Source of the DNA: Diaporthe sp. PMI_573
Lineage: Eukaryota > Ascomycota > Sordariomycetes > Diaporthales > Diaporthaceae
DNA length: 64,000 bases
Direction of reading: 5' to 3'
Assembly: GCA_021399435.1 (NCBI GenBank)
Contig: JAJTUP010000107.1
Coordinates: 1-64,000 of the forward strand
A program made the translations under genes and the position numbers. The notes under the pieces are model-generated. The model made no database searches and was not told the DNA's origin. It saw only the letters and a list, made by a program, of their open reading frames with translations. The first letter of the stretch is position 1. Every line of letters starts with the position of its first letter. Of the stretch, positions 44,632-56,052 are shown piece after piece.

Positions 44632-47600
44632 GCGAATGGAAGCCTTATGCAAGCCATTCAGGGGTCTATATACTACCCAGCAACGGACGGCACACAATGG
44701 GACGAGGTCAGCTACCTCTTCATGTGAAGGGACGGGGGGTGGGGTGGTTAATTGTCAATCAGCCACAATGCACAAGCACGAATATCTTTCGAAGTGGCAA
44801 CGATGGTCTTCCTTGCGTAAGGTAAGAGCTGAAACTGAACGAGGATTCCCGAGATAACGCTGGCTTAGTGCTTACCAAGCCAAGCCTGCCATCTTGGTGA
44901 CCTCCTTAGACCGACCTCCTCTCTTCAGGGTGTCCACAATCCTATTATGCTCTCATCCCCGATTTGAGAAGAGCTGGAGTCACCGTTCAGCCTGACGAGC
45001 TGGACTTTTTCTATCCAACCTGCGTTGACCGCGAACGTGACAACACCTTCTGCACTGCAGAATGACAGGATCTCAGGTGGCGCATCCGGGTCAAGACGTG
45101 TCCAAAACACGTGCGGCTCTCGCCGGAACCCCGCCAGCTCCATCTCACCGCCTTTGAAATCCTTGACAAGGAACTCGTGTAGAAATGCTAGCAATAGAAC
45201 ATTGGTGTATGGACCATGCTCCTCTCATGAGAGACGCCCGTTGGCACCCTTTCCGTAAGGCTTATTGTGTGATCTCGGCGGCAGGGCCCTTTTCCTCTTT
45301 CAGACATTGTACATCAATATCACCCAATTAATTTACTGGACATCCGTTCTACTGTAGAACCAAGAGGTGAGCTTGCAAGACCTTGCATGCCGGTCCTCCA
45401 CGACGCCCTCTTGTATATTAGCGTAGGTGCTTCGACTAGCGTCGCGAGAGTCCTTCCCAATCTGGATGATCCAAATAAATACGAACACTGAGCCTGGAAT
45501 CGAAATACCATTTGCCGATTAGATCGCAGCCACTTAATTGACGCGTGGGACTGAAATCGTAGATAAGACAGCCTTGCTGTTGTACTGTATGCCCTTGTTC
45601 TCCATGGCCTCTCAGTAGTATTCGATTTCTCAAATGCCTCAGAAATCAGACCCCGGAAGCGACGAGCGGATGGTGTGTCTTGCCGTTTGGTAAGTCTAGA
45701 CCATCGGCGCTCAGCCAATGCAGCAGGTGGCCATATCAACAGTGAATTGACGCACATCGCACGGACGTAAAGCACGGTTGAAGGACGACCCATCAGCTGC
45801 TAATCGCAAGGTTGCGTTCCTGCCAACGTTCTGGCGCGTCAGATTCACGAATAGATCAACTCACTCCTTCCTTGAAACCTCATGATACTGTACAGTTCTG
45901 TGCAGTAGTCCTCCGGCAAAATACGTTCAATTTTTTAGGATTCTAACAGAGATGATCGCACTACGATCGGGCGAGCACGGGTCTAGTATGACTGGAGAGC
46001 CTTCGCAACTCCTTCCGTTATTGGACGAGGTCAAGTCTCTTCCCATGACCTGCCCAATGAGCGAGCTTTTTTCTGCACGGGTGTGGCGGCCTGCCTCAGC
46101 TGCTTTTCGCTTAGCCAATCACACGTAGTCGTACTTTTTGGGAAGTCCGACCAGCCTATTATTTAGTCTCGGCTCTACCTGCAGTCGTGATATTGTAGAA
46201 AACAGGCGTGTTGTGAACTTCAGCAAATAATGTTAGAATTATGCTACACGGCATGTACAGTAAAAGCATTTCCATTGTGCAGTACCAAATAGCCCGAACG
46301 GCATAGCCTCCTCGGCGACTCATCGAGCAGATTAATGAGCGCGACGCACATTTGTGGGTTGCAAATAAGCAACCAATTATGAACCCATACTCGGTTATGA
46401 TATGTTTGGGAAGCGGCACAGCTACTGTATCTGCAAAGTACTCCTGGCCCGCCCGCTGCTCGCCCCGTAACGCCTGAACTCCCAGACATCCTCACTTATC
46501 ACCTCGGCTCCCCAGCGCAACATGGATGCCAATATCTTTCCATCACTGAGCTCATAGGATTCAACGGCTTGATGCTGGCATAGCGTCCGCAATCGCCATC
46601 CAGCTGCTTTCGCACAGAAAATACGTCAACATTATTGCCTAACATACTACACCACAACGCCCCAATAGCGCCTCGTAATACTGGTTGAATGATGCCATTC
46701 GAAGGCGTGAAGGAGAATATTACAGCGCCAGAAATGAACGCGTTTGATCTCATGCAGTATCTTGACCTTATCTCACCTCTGACAACGTTCTTGGGCAACA
46801 ATTCGCAAAACTGAGTCTCTAGTCATTCGGTTCCGCAAAATCTGACAGGGCACCCACATTTGGCTAATGTTCCCGGTCTCTGCGTGCCACAAAGCCTGTG
46901 TGCGGTGTTATAGCCCTCGGAGCGTCCAGGGTCGGGTTGGATTCGCGGTAAAATGGTTGGCACGATGTCGCACACTGGCACTGTGTTACCCATAGCAGTT
47001 GGCCTACTGCGCTCCGGTATATATGTCAGAGTGGCAGGGATCACTGAACTACAGAGTGTCTTTCGCTGTAAACGGACTTGCATAAGTACAAGCTTATCGT
47101 GCATTTGAAATGGAATGAAGATTCGGCTCAAAGTCTTCATCAATAAGCAGGCATGGTGACATACCCAGGAGACTGGACGCCTACCTGTTTTGGCTCGTTG
47201 ACGGAAATAGTGTATGCCGTCGACAGAATTGGACCAACGCTGCGTCTGCGTCCCATTCGGGACAGCCTTCTTCATGAATAATTAGCTCGTACAACACGAC
47301 AGTAGAGTGGTCTCTGCTTGGCTGCCTACGCTCATGAGCAGGTGAGTCATCCACAGGGCGTCAGTCAAATTTTATGACTGACCTAATGGATGAGTTTAGA
47401 GCTTGCTTAGTGGGAAGGATATAGAACAAGTAGCCGTCCAACCCACATCACTGGAAGAGTTCGCCAAATGGCAACCCCAATCCCACATTTTCATTTCGAT
47501 TTCATTGGACGTACTGCATATTGTGCAAATACCGAGCAAGCCAACCTACTACTTCTGGAGCAGAGCCCGAATTGACAACGCGCCGTCCTCGGCATTTCCG

Positions 47601-48161
47601 AATGTTCGAAGCTTCGGATATCTGGTCGAATTCTTGAACCTCTTCATAAGCTTTTTCGCAGATGCGCAAGCATTGCAACAGAGCGTCGCGCTCTTTGAGA
47701 AGGTCGTCTGTTTGCTTAGAACTGCGATCATTCATCGCGCCAACTATCATTTTCGAGGACAACCTGCGATACTATGTGCAAAACCCTCGACATTCACTCT
47801 ATGAAAACGACTCTAAAGTAGCTTGCGATACTGTGTTAATAGTTGGTGAAATATTTTGCGATAAAGGGAATATAAGAAAGCTAAGAAAAAGTGATGGACA
47901 CAAGCAAGGAGAAACTTGGGCCTGCCCATCTATCCACTCTTACCACCATGGCTAACCTGTTTCGACCCAGAATTTTGAACATTCGTCCATAACGTCATTT
48001 TCCTCTCTCGTCCTCATTTTGGTTCTCGATTGACAACTAAATACTGGATTCAATGTGACACGGCCTAGATTCGGAATAAATAACAAATAAATGTTTATTG
48101 AAACGCAATCCCACCACTCACCGCCAAACTTACCTGCTAAGCATTTCTCATCACTCTTGCT
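44632..48161. other. About 3.5 kb with only unrecognised fragments
   Basis: Minus-strand 45180-44925 looks like a real last exon (FLHEFLVKDFKGGEMELAGF ... VTFAVNAGWIEKVQLVRL), preceded by a TTGCTAG acceptor, but no upstream exon or family was found. Minus-strand frames at 45320-45793, 46499-46801 and 46823-47275 are open but unlike any family I know. Minus-strand 47762-47502 (LLKERDALLQCLRICEKAYE) resembles the helical N-terminal module of some fungal signalling proteins and may be an exon fragment. The region seems old and decayed. Confidence 0.35.
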
Positions 48162-48413
48162 ATGGATTCATGTACAGATAACCAGGACACTTATAAGGTA
48201 GGTTGACTCCATAAGAAAGAAGTCATGTCGAGTAACAGCGTCTAGGAAGTCATGCAGACGGATACTGTCAACCGATGTTGCTCGTCAAACACTGTGATGT
48301 CCCAAGAAGACCTTCGATATGCACATCTCAGAGTTTCACAATACAGAAGGGATGTGGACCACTATGCAGAATTATTATTGAGATATTACGAGAATTGGGC
48401 GCAGGAGTGTTAA
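48162..48413 (+). CDS. Small helical ORF, 2 exons, 67 residues
   Basis: Exon 1 (48162-48197) and exon 2 (48246-48413) are joined by a 48-nt intron with GTAGGT and CTAG ends. The product begins MDSCTDNQDTYK and is then helical and charged (LRYAHLRVSQYRRDVDHYAE). It stops at TAA 48411-48413, but the same frame carries on as QRCVAQVARMDDDNMEIKDR and LLAENERLTDQLVE, a coiled coil, so the stop may be a CAA-to-TAA change in a longer gene. Family not recognised. Confidence 0.4.
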
Positions 48414-49310
48414 CAACGCTGTGTGGCACAGGTTGCCAGGATGGATGACGACAATATGGAAATAAAGGATCGTTACAATGGCTTATTAGCCGAGAACGAG
48501 CGTTTGACTGACCAGCTCGTAGAATCTTTATTTCCATTCTGGTTGATCATCCCCAGATTAAGCTCAAGAAAACACATCGCCTGGACAAAGTTACAGTACG
48601 CAAGTCTAATAAAAGAACATGTATCTACTGTTGTTCCAACTGATCGTCGACTCTGGTCTATCTCATCTTGCCTTTACTGGTCACACTAGAGTTATCGATT
48701 TCCCTATTACTGGTCATGCTTAGATACAATTGTCCCGCTTACTGGTCATGCTTTTGATTACGAGCCAGTATGACCAGTCATCCTCGATTTGGTCTATCTC
48801 GGTTTCCCTATTACTGGTCATGCTTAGATAACATTATCCCGGTTACGGTCATGCGAGAATGGTAGATTGCTATGATTGGCTTTACCCATTGATCCCGTCT
48901 ATAGTCACGCTCATATCCTTATTACTGGTAACGCGCAAGGATTTTAAGACCTGTCTGGCTTGACCGTCTGGCCTGGCTTCTAACTTCTCGGTCCAGGCAT
49001 GACTAGTCAAGTGGTGTTTTCAGGAACGAGCTGCAAGTGTGAGCCGACTTGCTGAAAATCTCGATCCCTAGTCGCCAACTTGCCTACCCATGTGATATTG
49101 TGCAACTAGCTGGCTGCAAATTCCCAAAAGGCGATTTGCCGCAAAAGGTTTCGTGATTCCATTCTTCCGACCGTCTCTGCTTACTCATAATGTCTTTGTT
49201 CGCGCACACCGGAAGGGCGGCCTCAGGCTTACTCTGCTTGCAAACGAATACTATCTACGTGGCTGTTTCCTTTATTTCGCTGACTTTGGCCTGCGCATAC
49301 GTCTTTCTAC
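48414..49310. other. Non-coding stretch with a dispersed ACTGGTCATGC repeat
   Basis: No gene is seen. It includes the repeat cluster at 48675-48930 and the left flank of the hAT at 49311. Confidence 0.5.
48675..48930. repeat. Irregular array of TTACTGGTCATGCTTAGATA-like units
   Basis: The phrase CCTATTACTGGTCATGCTTAGATA or parts of it occurs at about 48701-48726, 48739-48754 and 48808-48832, with decayed copies TTACGGTCATGC (about 48843) and TTATTACTGGTAACGC (about 48917) and an inverted form TATGACCAGT (about 48768). Intervals are uneven, so this is a decayed array rather than a fresh tandem repeat. Confidence 0.75.
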
Positions 49311-51154
49311 CAGGGCTCCGAGCAACGCAACGCAACGCAATATAGCCCCCATATTGCGTTGCGTTGCCGTATTAGTCAGCAGAGGGCACATTGCGTTGCG
49401 TTGCGGCAATATATTGCGCAATATATTGCCTTCAAATTGCCTTCGTTGCCAATCTCATGACACATAATGACAGATGCCTTGGTGTATGTATGATTAGCCC
49501 GTGACAGCGTCTAGCCACCAACATAGAACAGAAGCCTTATAAATTGCATCATGCTTTACACTCATCTCCCTCTGAATCGTACTCCTCTGACGGCGATCCA
49601 AGCCACGGGCCTGTCTTGTCGCCTCCGCCCTTGCCTTGCAATAGAGAGGAATCTGTGGCAGTGACCAGGCCTGACTGGTACCAAGACCGGAGGACCTGGC
49701 ACATACTAACCAGTACGGCATCAAGAGATAACCTCTGCTGGGTCATCATCCTTCCTGCTGACGAGAACAGCCTCTCGCACTCAGCGCTCATCGGCTGAAT
49801 AGTCAGAAAATCAAACGCCATCTGGGCCAAACGAGGGTATTTAAAACGACGCTGGAACCAGTACGCAAAGGGATCTTCGCAGTCAAAGTGGTCAGATTTA
49901 TCCGCGCACCAACCGTCATACTCATCCCCCTGAATCCTCTCCGCTTGGGCAATCAACTGGCCTTCGAGTCGTCGACGCTTCCTGGCCTCCCTGTCGAATG
50001 GGTCAACAAACCGCCGTTTTCGCGTAGGAAGTAGCAGGTCTGTTGCATTGAATGTAGACTCTACCTCCTTGGTAGAATAGTCCGCCTGCCAGACCTCTCT
50101 GACCATCTCCTTGGCCTTCTGGACCCAATCAGGCCGGTCTGCCCATTGTTCTTCAAAATACTCCCAGCTGTAGCCAGGATGTAGGGCAAGGGCTATCTTG
50201 CTGCGAATAGCGTCGCCAGATAGGTGTGCGTTCTGTATGGCCACAGCTGGGTTCAGGTATTCAAAGATCTGGCGCAACATGGGGTTCTCCGCCTCGGTAA
50301 ATGGCTTATTGCCCGATACAATATAATGTACAAGGAGTCGCCTGAACTCGCTTCTGTTAAAGGACTTGATAAACACGTTGGCGATTGCTTGGTCACGTGG
50401 CTGGGAGACGTCCAATTTGAAGGCGTCTACAATCGATCTCTGTGTAGGCCGTGGTGGTTGGCTAGATCTACGCTTCTCCATCACGCCCTTGGGCTGGCTG
50501 GCAGGAGCGGTGATCTGGTGGGCTTTGTAGAGGTGGTCCATCATGTTTGCTGTGCCTTTTTCCTTGTACGCAGCTGGTTTGTGGCTTCTCTTTTGCACAC
50601 AGAGTTTGCAAAGCCAGTGGCGGTCTCTGCCATCTTTCTCGATGTCATAGCCGTAGGCCCAGACCCAAGCCTTCAGATCGCGTGTGCGCTCGCTGTGGGT
50701 CCAGCCAGCCCAGCGAGCTGTTTCAAAGAGACCATCTAAGGCCTGGACGTCGTCGGGAGGGGGTGGAACGAGGGGATGATCGACAGGAAAATCAACGGGA
50801 GATACGTTGTCATCCATAATCTAGGCCTGTAGGCATTGCTTGGTGTCACAGGACGAGGGAGACCAAAGGGTCTGGCAGGCATCACGCGTACATCACGCGT
50901 GTATGTCGCGCCAAGCCTCTGTCTGTGCTTGTATTAATCGGCTATATTTGAGCCTATATAGCTGACTCAGGGGATCAAGGGGCTCAAAAAGCATAAAAAA
51001 TGGGTCGACGGCAATGAAGGCAACGTAAAGGCAATGTTGCCCATCTGAGATTGCGTTGCGTTGCGTTGCCTTAGTCATCGCGATTCCCCCATTGCGTTGC
51101 GTTGCCGCAATATATTGCTAAACAGTTGCCTACATTGCGTTGCTCGGAGCCCTG
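49311..51154 (-). mobile_element. hAT transposon with TTGCGTTGCG subterminal repeats, internally deleted
   Basis: Termini read CAGGGCTCCGAGCAACGCAA at 49311 and the complementary sequence ending at 51154. Both subterminal zones are arrays of GCAACGCAAC (49322-49420 and 51045-51140) with CAATATATTG palindromes. Flanking 8-mers (CTTTCTAC and ATTTCCTG) are not identical. The right flank is coding sequence of another hAT, so this element sits at a break in it. Length 1,844 bp against about 2.8 kb for full elements. Confidence 0.88.
49549..50817 (-). CDS. hAT-derived protein: BED finger plus dimerisation domain, catalytic core deleted in frame
   Basis: The 422-codon frame has no stop or frameshift. 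The N-terminal BED-type finger (WLCKLCVQKR ... MMDHLYKAHQ, residues about 65-95) is followed by the start of the core (NVFIKSFNRSEFRRLLVHYI). At about residue 215 (HLSGDAIRSKIALALHPGYS) it jumps to the region normally following the catalytic domain and ends with IQPMSAECERLFSSAGRMM of the dimerisation domain. The acidic catalytic residues of the middle core are gone. It could not transpose itself, but it could bind ends and dimerise with a full transposase. Whether it is expressed is unknown. Confidence 0.85.
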   Translation of the reverse strand: MDDNVSPVDFPVDHPLVPPPPDDVQALDGLFETARWAGWTHSERTRDLKAWVWAYGYDIEKDGRDRHWLCKLCVQKRSHKPAAYKEKGTANMMDHLYKAHQITAPASQPKGVMEKRRSSQPPRPTQRSIVDAFKLDVSQPRDQAIANVFIKSFNRSEFRRLLVHYIVSGNKPFTEAENPMLRQIFEYLNPAVAIQNAHLSGDAIRSKIALALHPGYSWEYFEEQWADRPDWVQKAKEMVREVWQADYSTKEVESTFNATDLLLPTRKRRFVDPFDREARKRRRLEGQLIAQAERIQGDEYDGWCADKSDHFDCEDPFAYWFQRRFKYPRLAQMAFDFLTIQPMSAECERLFSSAGRMMTQQRLSLDAVLVSMCQVLRSWYQSGLVTATDSSLLQGKGGGDKTGPWLGSPSEEYDSEGDECKA

Positions 51155-51629
51155 ATTTCCTGACAGTCCCTAGCATGTCAGCTGAATGCGAGAGGTTATT
51201 TTCAGCGGCTAAGAGGATGGTGGTGGCGTCGAGAAGGAATATGGATGCTGACGTGATCAGCCTTTGTCAGGTTCTTCGCTCTTGGTACAGAGCAGGTATT
51301 ATCAAGGACTTGGATCCGAGGATAGCCTCTTGGTTTGAAGAACAAGAAGATCTTGCTTTGGCTAAATTGGCTGCTGAAGAAGTTGAAAAGCGAGCGACAG
51401 CATGGATCAGGGAGTTGCCACCTCAAACGCGTGAGTTGGTGGAAGAAGTTAGCCAGCTAGTTATTTCCTAATTGGGATTTCACGGAGCCGAATCCATTTG
51501 AATCAATCCATCCTCAATCCATCCATTCTGGATAGGATGGATCCATTCCACTGGCAAAATACTACGTCCAAGCGCCAATCCATTACACTTGACCTGGGAG
51601 TGGATGTAATGGATTGATTGCGAGGCCTG
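51155..51629 (+). pseudogene. hAT 3' end: dimerisation domain and AATCCATCC repeats
   Basis: The frame to the stop at 51469-51471 encodes FLTVPSMSAECERLFSAAKR, VISLCQVLRSWYRAG and an acidic tail (LAAEEVEKRATAWIRE), the C-terminal end of a hAT transposase. It is followed by AATCCATCC/GGATGGAT repeats (about 51490-51620) and a terminus whose complement is CAGGCCTCGCAATCAATCCA ending at 51629. The 5' part is replaced by the neighbouring hAT at 49311-51154. It is a separate family from that neighbour, judged by both repeats and terminus. Confidence 0.8.
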
Positions 51630-51831
51630 GCGATATTATACCACATCGCATGTCCTCCTTCGTATGTCGTGTGAAAGAACGTAGTATCTCTGTGAAGTGG
51701 AACCCTGTTAGATTGCTAGAATTCCACGACACGCAGCTCATGTCTCGATTCAGGTAGCCCCATGCAGGCTCAGCTCTTGTCCTGATGGTTTCACGGCTCC
51801 AGAATGTAGCAACTCAAAGCACACCTTGCCC
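51630..51831. other. 3' flank of the GH32 gene
   Basis: Short spacer between a hAT end and the invertase stop codon. Nothing recognised. Confidence 0.5.
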
Positions 51832-53382
51832 CTACAAAGCAACCTCGCGAACTTCCACCGATCCCAAAGCGATGTCTCCCCCATCAGTAGTCAAAGCGAG
51901 GCCATCGGAAGCTGTGTTGGGGAATATGAGCTCAGAGAACACCACCTGGCCCTCTCCGCCAAAGACTTCGATGGAGCACTCATCAACCAGGACCCGCAAG
52001 TTTACCACGCCATCCGAACGTGCCGAGAAAGTCGCGTTGTGCACCCCACCGGCAGCAGCATCATACCCGATGTTACCGCTGGTAGTGCGGTCGGTCGAAA
52101 GGGCACCACTGGACTCGGCATAGCGGATGACGGTCTGCTGATCGCCCCCCTTGCGAACAGCGAGGGACAGCGTGGACCCCGCGCCGGGGACGAACGACAG
52201 GCGGATGTCGAGCGCCCGCCCGCGCGTGTCGGACAGCAGGCTCTGCCCGGGCGCGAGGGTCTGGTTGGCGAGGCTCGCGAGCGGTCTGGTGGACGCGTCC
52301 AGCTCGGCGACGGGCATCTGGAGGAGGTGCAGGCTGCCGTCAAGCTCCTTGAGGCTCAGCGTGCGCGGGAACGAGAGCATGCCCTTCCAGGTGTTGGTCG
52401 GCGGGTTGCCGCCGTAGCTGTTCATGACCGAGGCGATGATCCTGCGCCCGTCGGACGCGGGGACGTTCTCCCAGCTCAGGGCGCCGTCAAAGTCCCTCCC
52501 GTAGTCGAGCCAGTTGGTGGCTGCGGTGAAGGGGTCCGATTTGAAGGTGGTCCCGTCGAACGAGCCGGTGACTGCGAAATTTCCGTTCCCCCCTGCGGGA
52601 GACCCGGAGGCAGGAGTGCAGAACAGGACCCATTTTGTTTCGGTGGATCCTTCGACCGGGAGTTCGAAGAAATCCGGCACCTCCCAGCCTTTGACATCAC
52701 TAGGGAGTCCCGGGATGTTGCTGACTTCGCTCACCCAGGTCCATTTCTTTGTATCGGTAGAGGTCCAGAAGGTAAACTTGTTCTGGCCTCCATGCGCCAG
52801 TATCATGACCCATTTGCTCGTCGGGGCGTGGAAGAAAACCTTCGGGTCTCGTGTCTCCAAGCCACCGCTCACGTCGTGCGGTGCTTCCTCCTCCTTGGAG
52901 AGGATAGGGTTTCCCGAGAACTTGGTCCACGTCGCGCCGTTGTCCACGCTGTACGCTACTCGCTGGTCCTGCACACCGCTGTCGGGGAAATAACCGGTGT
53001 AAAATGCCAGGTAAGGTGGGCTCTCTGACGTGCCAAGACCAGAGTCATTGGCAGCATCGTAAAATGCGGTCCCTGTGAAAGATTGAATGCCGTCCGCACT
53101 AGGGATGGCAACTGGAAGGTACGTCCACTTGACTAAATCAGTGCTGGTGGCATGGCCCCAGGATAGGTTTCCCCAGACGTTTTCGTTGGGGTTGTGCTGG
53201 AAGAAGAGGTGCCATGTAGACCCAATCTTGATCAACCCATTTGGTTCATTCATCCAATTCTGCTCGGGGACAAAGTGGAAAGAAGGTCGGAAGTCGTCAG
53301 CGCGGGCTAGGTGACCGAGACACGAAGTCCAGGCAAGCCCAAGAAGCACCATCCGGTGCAACATTCCCTGGTTAGGACCCAT
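51832..53382 (-). CDS. GH32 invertase/exo-inulinase-like glycoside hydrolase, secreted, 516 residues
   Basis: I chose the ATG at 53382 because it is followed at once by a signal peptide ([18 protein letters not shown], cut near residue 28) and the mature start [21 protein letters not shown]32 blocks are in order: WMNEPNG (residues 43-49), the sugar-binding FTGTAFYD and ETRDPKVFF (RDP), and WEVPDFFEL with the acid/base Glu, then the C-terminal beta-sandwich ending with [10 protein letters not shown]. The enzyme would release fructose from sucrose or inulin outside the cell. Two odd points: position 46 is Glu where most GH32 enzymes have the nucleophile Asp, and WEC is WEV. Some fungal GH32 subfamilies carry the Glu, I believe. 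No introns. Intact between transposons. Confidence 0.93.
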   Translation of the reverse strand: MGPNQGMLHRMVLLGLAWTSCLGHLARADDFRPSFHFVPEQNWMNEPNGLIKIGSTWHLFFQHNPNENVWGNLSWGHATSTDLVKWTYLPVAIPSADGIQSFTGTAFYDAANDSGLGTSESPPYLAFYTGYFPDSGVQDQRVAYSVDNGATWTKFSGNPILSKEEEAPHDVSGGLETRDPKVFFHAPTSKWVMILAHGGQNKFTFWTSTDTKKWTWVSEVSNIPGLPSDVKGWEVPDFFELPVEGSTETKWVLFCTPASGSPAGGNGNFAVTGSFDGTTFKSDPFTAATNWLDYGRDFDGALSWENVPASDGRRIIASVMNSYGGNPPTNTWKGMLSFPRTLSLKELDGSLHLLQMPVAELDASTRPLASLANQTLAPGQSLLSDTRGRALDIRLSFVPGAGSTLSLAVRKGGDQQTVIRYAESSGALSTDRTTSGNIGYDAAAGGVHNATFSARSDGVVNLRVLVDECSIEVFGGEGQVVFSELIFPNTASDGLALTTDGGDIALGSVEVREVAL

Positions 53383-56052
53383 CGTTGATGTTGGAGGTAG
53401 GTATGGAATGGTTAGCCTTGACCAATGGTCGTCGGCAATTGGATAGAAGACAAGAGTAGTGAGGGTGGTGGTTGTGATCCAGATTTGCGTGGAAATGTCG
53501 GGAGGTGCTCGACCTGATATCAAATGCAATTTATATCAGTTTCCTCGTAGGCGGAGATATATCCTCACGCCTGGTCGCTGTCCCCATCGGCCTCGGGGAC
53601 GAACCCGAATTCACGCAACACCATCAGCGTGAGGGTGGTCTAGAGCCTCTGGTCACGAGCACCCCCCATGTAGGGTGAGCAAGAAACCCCGATTGGAGGC
53701 TGACGACGCATGTCTCCAGGGCAGGAAGGATGGGAGATGCCAGAACAGGAATATGGACCGATGGATTGGTTAATTACTCACCGAAGCTTCCAAGAATCAA
53801 GCTAACATCCCACCGCAGGTATTGGCGTCAAAGCGCCGCTTGTGTCATGTCATATATGTAAGGTACTTTTAAGGCGCTCTATTATTGATACTAACAACCT
53901 TTATTAAACCGTGACATATCTAGGCAGACTCGTGTTTTGTACAGATCTAAAGACTCATTTACGCCAAAAGGGTACTTAAGCTATGAACCTATTTACGTAA
54001 AAGGCATGCCAGGCCGTCTGGGGTGCAGAGTTTTCCCGCATAATGCTGCACATATTGCGGGGTGAGGCGTTGTGGGATCATTATGTGTAACATTTCTCTT
54101 TGGAATTGTTGCGAAGTTTGTCCGCAATAATTCCTTAAGGCTAGTTCAGTATGTCCACGTGCCCTGAAAATCCACCCAAAACGGGTCGGGTCGCCCCCTC
54201 GATCTGCCATGTTTTCAGCGAAGATATTGATCTGTGGGTGCAGAGCGTGGCCAGGGTGGCAGGCATTACGCAGAAGTGTGTTGCATGATGTAGATCATCC
54301 GACTATTGACAGAATTGGAAGCCAGGATTATCGCGAGATTTTATCCGGGATGAGTTGCCAATGTCCACATCGTCTATAATCTGGGGACACTGAGAATTGG
54401 TTTTCTTTTCTGGGGAATGTCTTCTCCTACCCGGGCGCAGAAAGGAGCCCGAGGATACTTGAGTCACAGTAACGAAGTCCTGTATGCGATGACGCTCGGT
54501 TCTGCCTGAGCACATGAAAATAAGAGTCTTGTGGCCAGGCGTGCTGATGCTAGTGGACAGCATGTCCAATCACCTCCACCGGCATTCATTGAAACCTAAG
54601 GAGGGAGACACAAGTCTGACCAGCGATGCAGTAGACAGGGCCTTGAACTATTGGTGGATCTCTGGGACAAGATGTTTTGATGGACCCGAGAGCCTGAGCT
54701 GGATTAGTAATCTCCTGTTATATTCTCGCCCTCTTGTCTCAGTTTAAAATATAAAACTTTCAGCAATCTGGGTGCATTACTAACCATTCGATATAAATAT
54801 ACATATACCAATAACCTCCACAGTTTGTGCCCCCCGGTGGCAGCATCACAGATGTCGAGCAAAAACCAGTGGGAACCACTACGTCCTTATTGGGACCACA
54901 CAAAAACCCCGTCATGCGCTAACCAAAGTTGTCGATGTGAGGGTAGCCAAGCGGTGTGTGCCTGAGGCATTCCAATATTGTCCGTCATGACCAAAACCAG
55001 CCCCCAACGGAGGGGTCGCGTAGAGACCTAGACCAAGATCCTCACAATCCACACAGTTACCACCCCATCAACTTGGACCCAATAATTACACGTTCCCACA
55101 TACCTAAAAAAGGTTGATAATCTGCAAAAGTGGTACTGTCTTAAAGGAAACCTCGGCCTACTTCCGGCACCTCCCTACGACGGCCCACGTCCGCCGTAAT
55201 ACGCAAGTGAATTATGGATTGTTGGTAGTACAAGCTATCTTCATCGGTATTGTAATATAAATCGTGACTCTGTAGTAGGAGAGTAATCGTGATTTATTTA
55301 GAATAGCTGCTTAAGATTATGTTAAACGGAAACGCTCAAATTCGGCGTGGGCACTTCACGTAAGGAGTTACCCTAGAATGCACGTAAGGAGTTACCCTAG
55401 ACTTGGCACTGGATTTTCTCTAAGTGCCTATGGGGCGTGCGCGCCGAAAGATGAGTTTGGTGGCCGTGAGTCGATTTTTTGGGCTATTGTAAGACCCTAA
55501 CTTCGAACCTCTGCATTCCCCTTATTTCTTACCCAAAAAGCATGTAACTTAGTTCATTAGATAGCCTGATTTCTGAAGTTTATCTGTATTTAGTGTAGTT
55601 ACTGTCAGGGTTAGGGTTGGCTGGTTATTTATAACCAAAGATGGTGGGTCTGAGGGCCGAATTTTCCGGCCCCTCCATTCGCGCACCAGAGCCAACCCAC
55701 GCGTGCCCAAGGGTGAGACAATGTCGGAGGGACTGTGAGGAGGGCTGACAGAAGCCCACTCAAATTCAATGCAAAGTTGTCCAAACCATTCTCAAGATTC
55801 CAAAGAAGCCTCCAGGCACCCTACTGCTACCTGACCATTCAATCCACTAACCTTCAGAGATTATATGAATTAAATATCTAATCAGACAGAATTTCGACAG
55901 CAGCTATAGCTGTCCCTGAAATAGAACAAGATGCTTTAGAAAACTTTAAAAATGCCATTACCTTCCTATAAACGTGATTTCAAAGCCGAACAGTAGATAG
56001 AATACAAACACACAATGTAAAGAGAGTGAGTACCTCTAAATAAGGTGGATAT
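53383..56052. other. About 2.7 kb without a recognised gene
   Basis: The GH32 promoter lies at its left end. A minus-strand frame 54210-53989 (MADRGGDPTRFGWIFRARGH) and a plus-strand one 54514-54747 are open but unrecognised. A 21-bp direct repeat lies at 55357-55401. A short telomere-like CAGGGTTAGGGTTGG occurs near 55605. Confidence 0.45.
55357..55401. repeat. 21-bp direct repeat, two copies
   Basis: CACGTAAGGAGTTACCCTAG plus A occurs at 55357-55377 and again at 55381-55401, three bases apart. It could be a regulatory tandem or a slippage duplication; no gene start was identified nearby. Confidence 0.85.

Noticed and set aside
51826..53028. 400-codon plus-strand frame over the GH32 gene
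   Set aside because: Antisense shadow of the GH32 coding sequence in GC-rich DNA.
54950..55000. tRNA-like A-box GTAGCCAAGCGG
   Set aside because: No B-box (GGTTCGAnTCC) or foldable T-arm follows at the right distance.
55485..55520. Minus-strand GGTTCGAAG resembling a tRNA B-box
   Set aside because: No A-box upstream and no acceptor stem.
55598..55615. Telomere-like CAGGGTTAGGGTTGG
   Set aside because: Only about two TTAGGG-like units; far too short to call an interstitial telomere or chromosome end.
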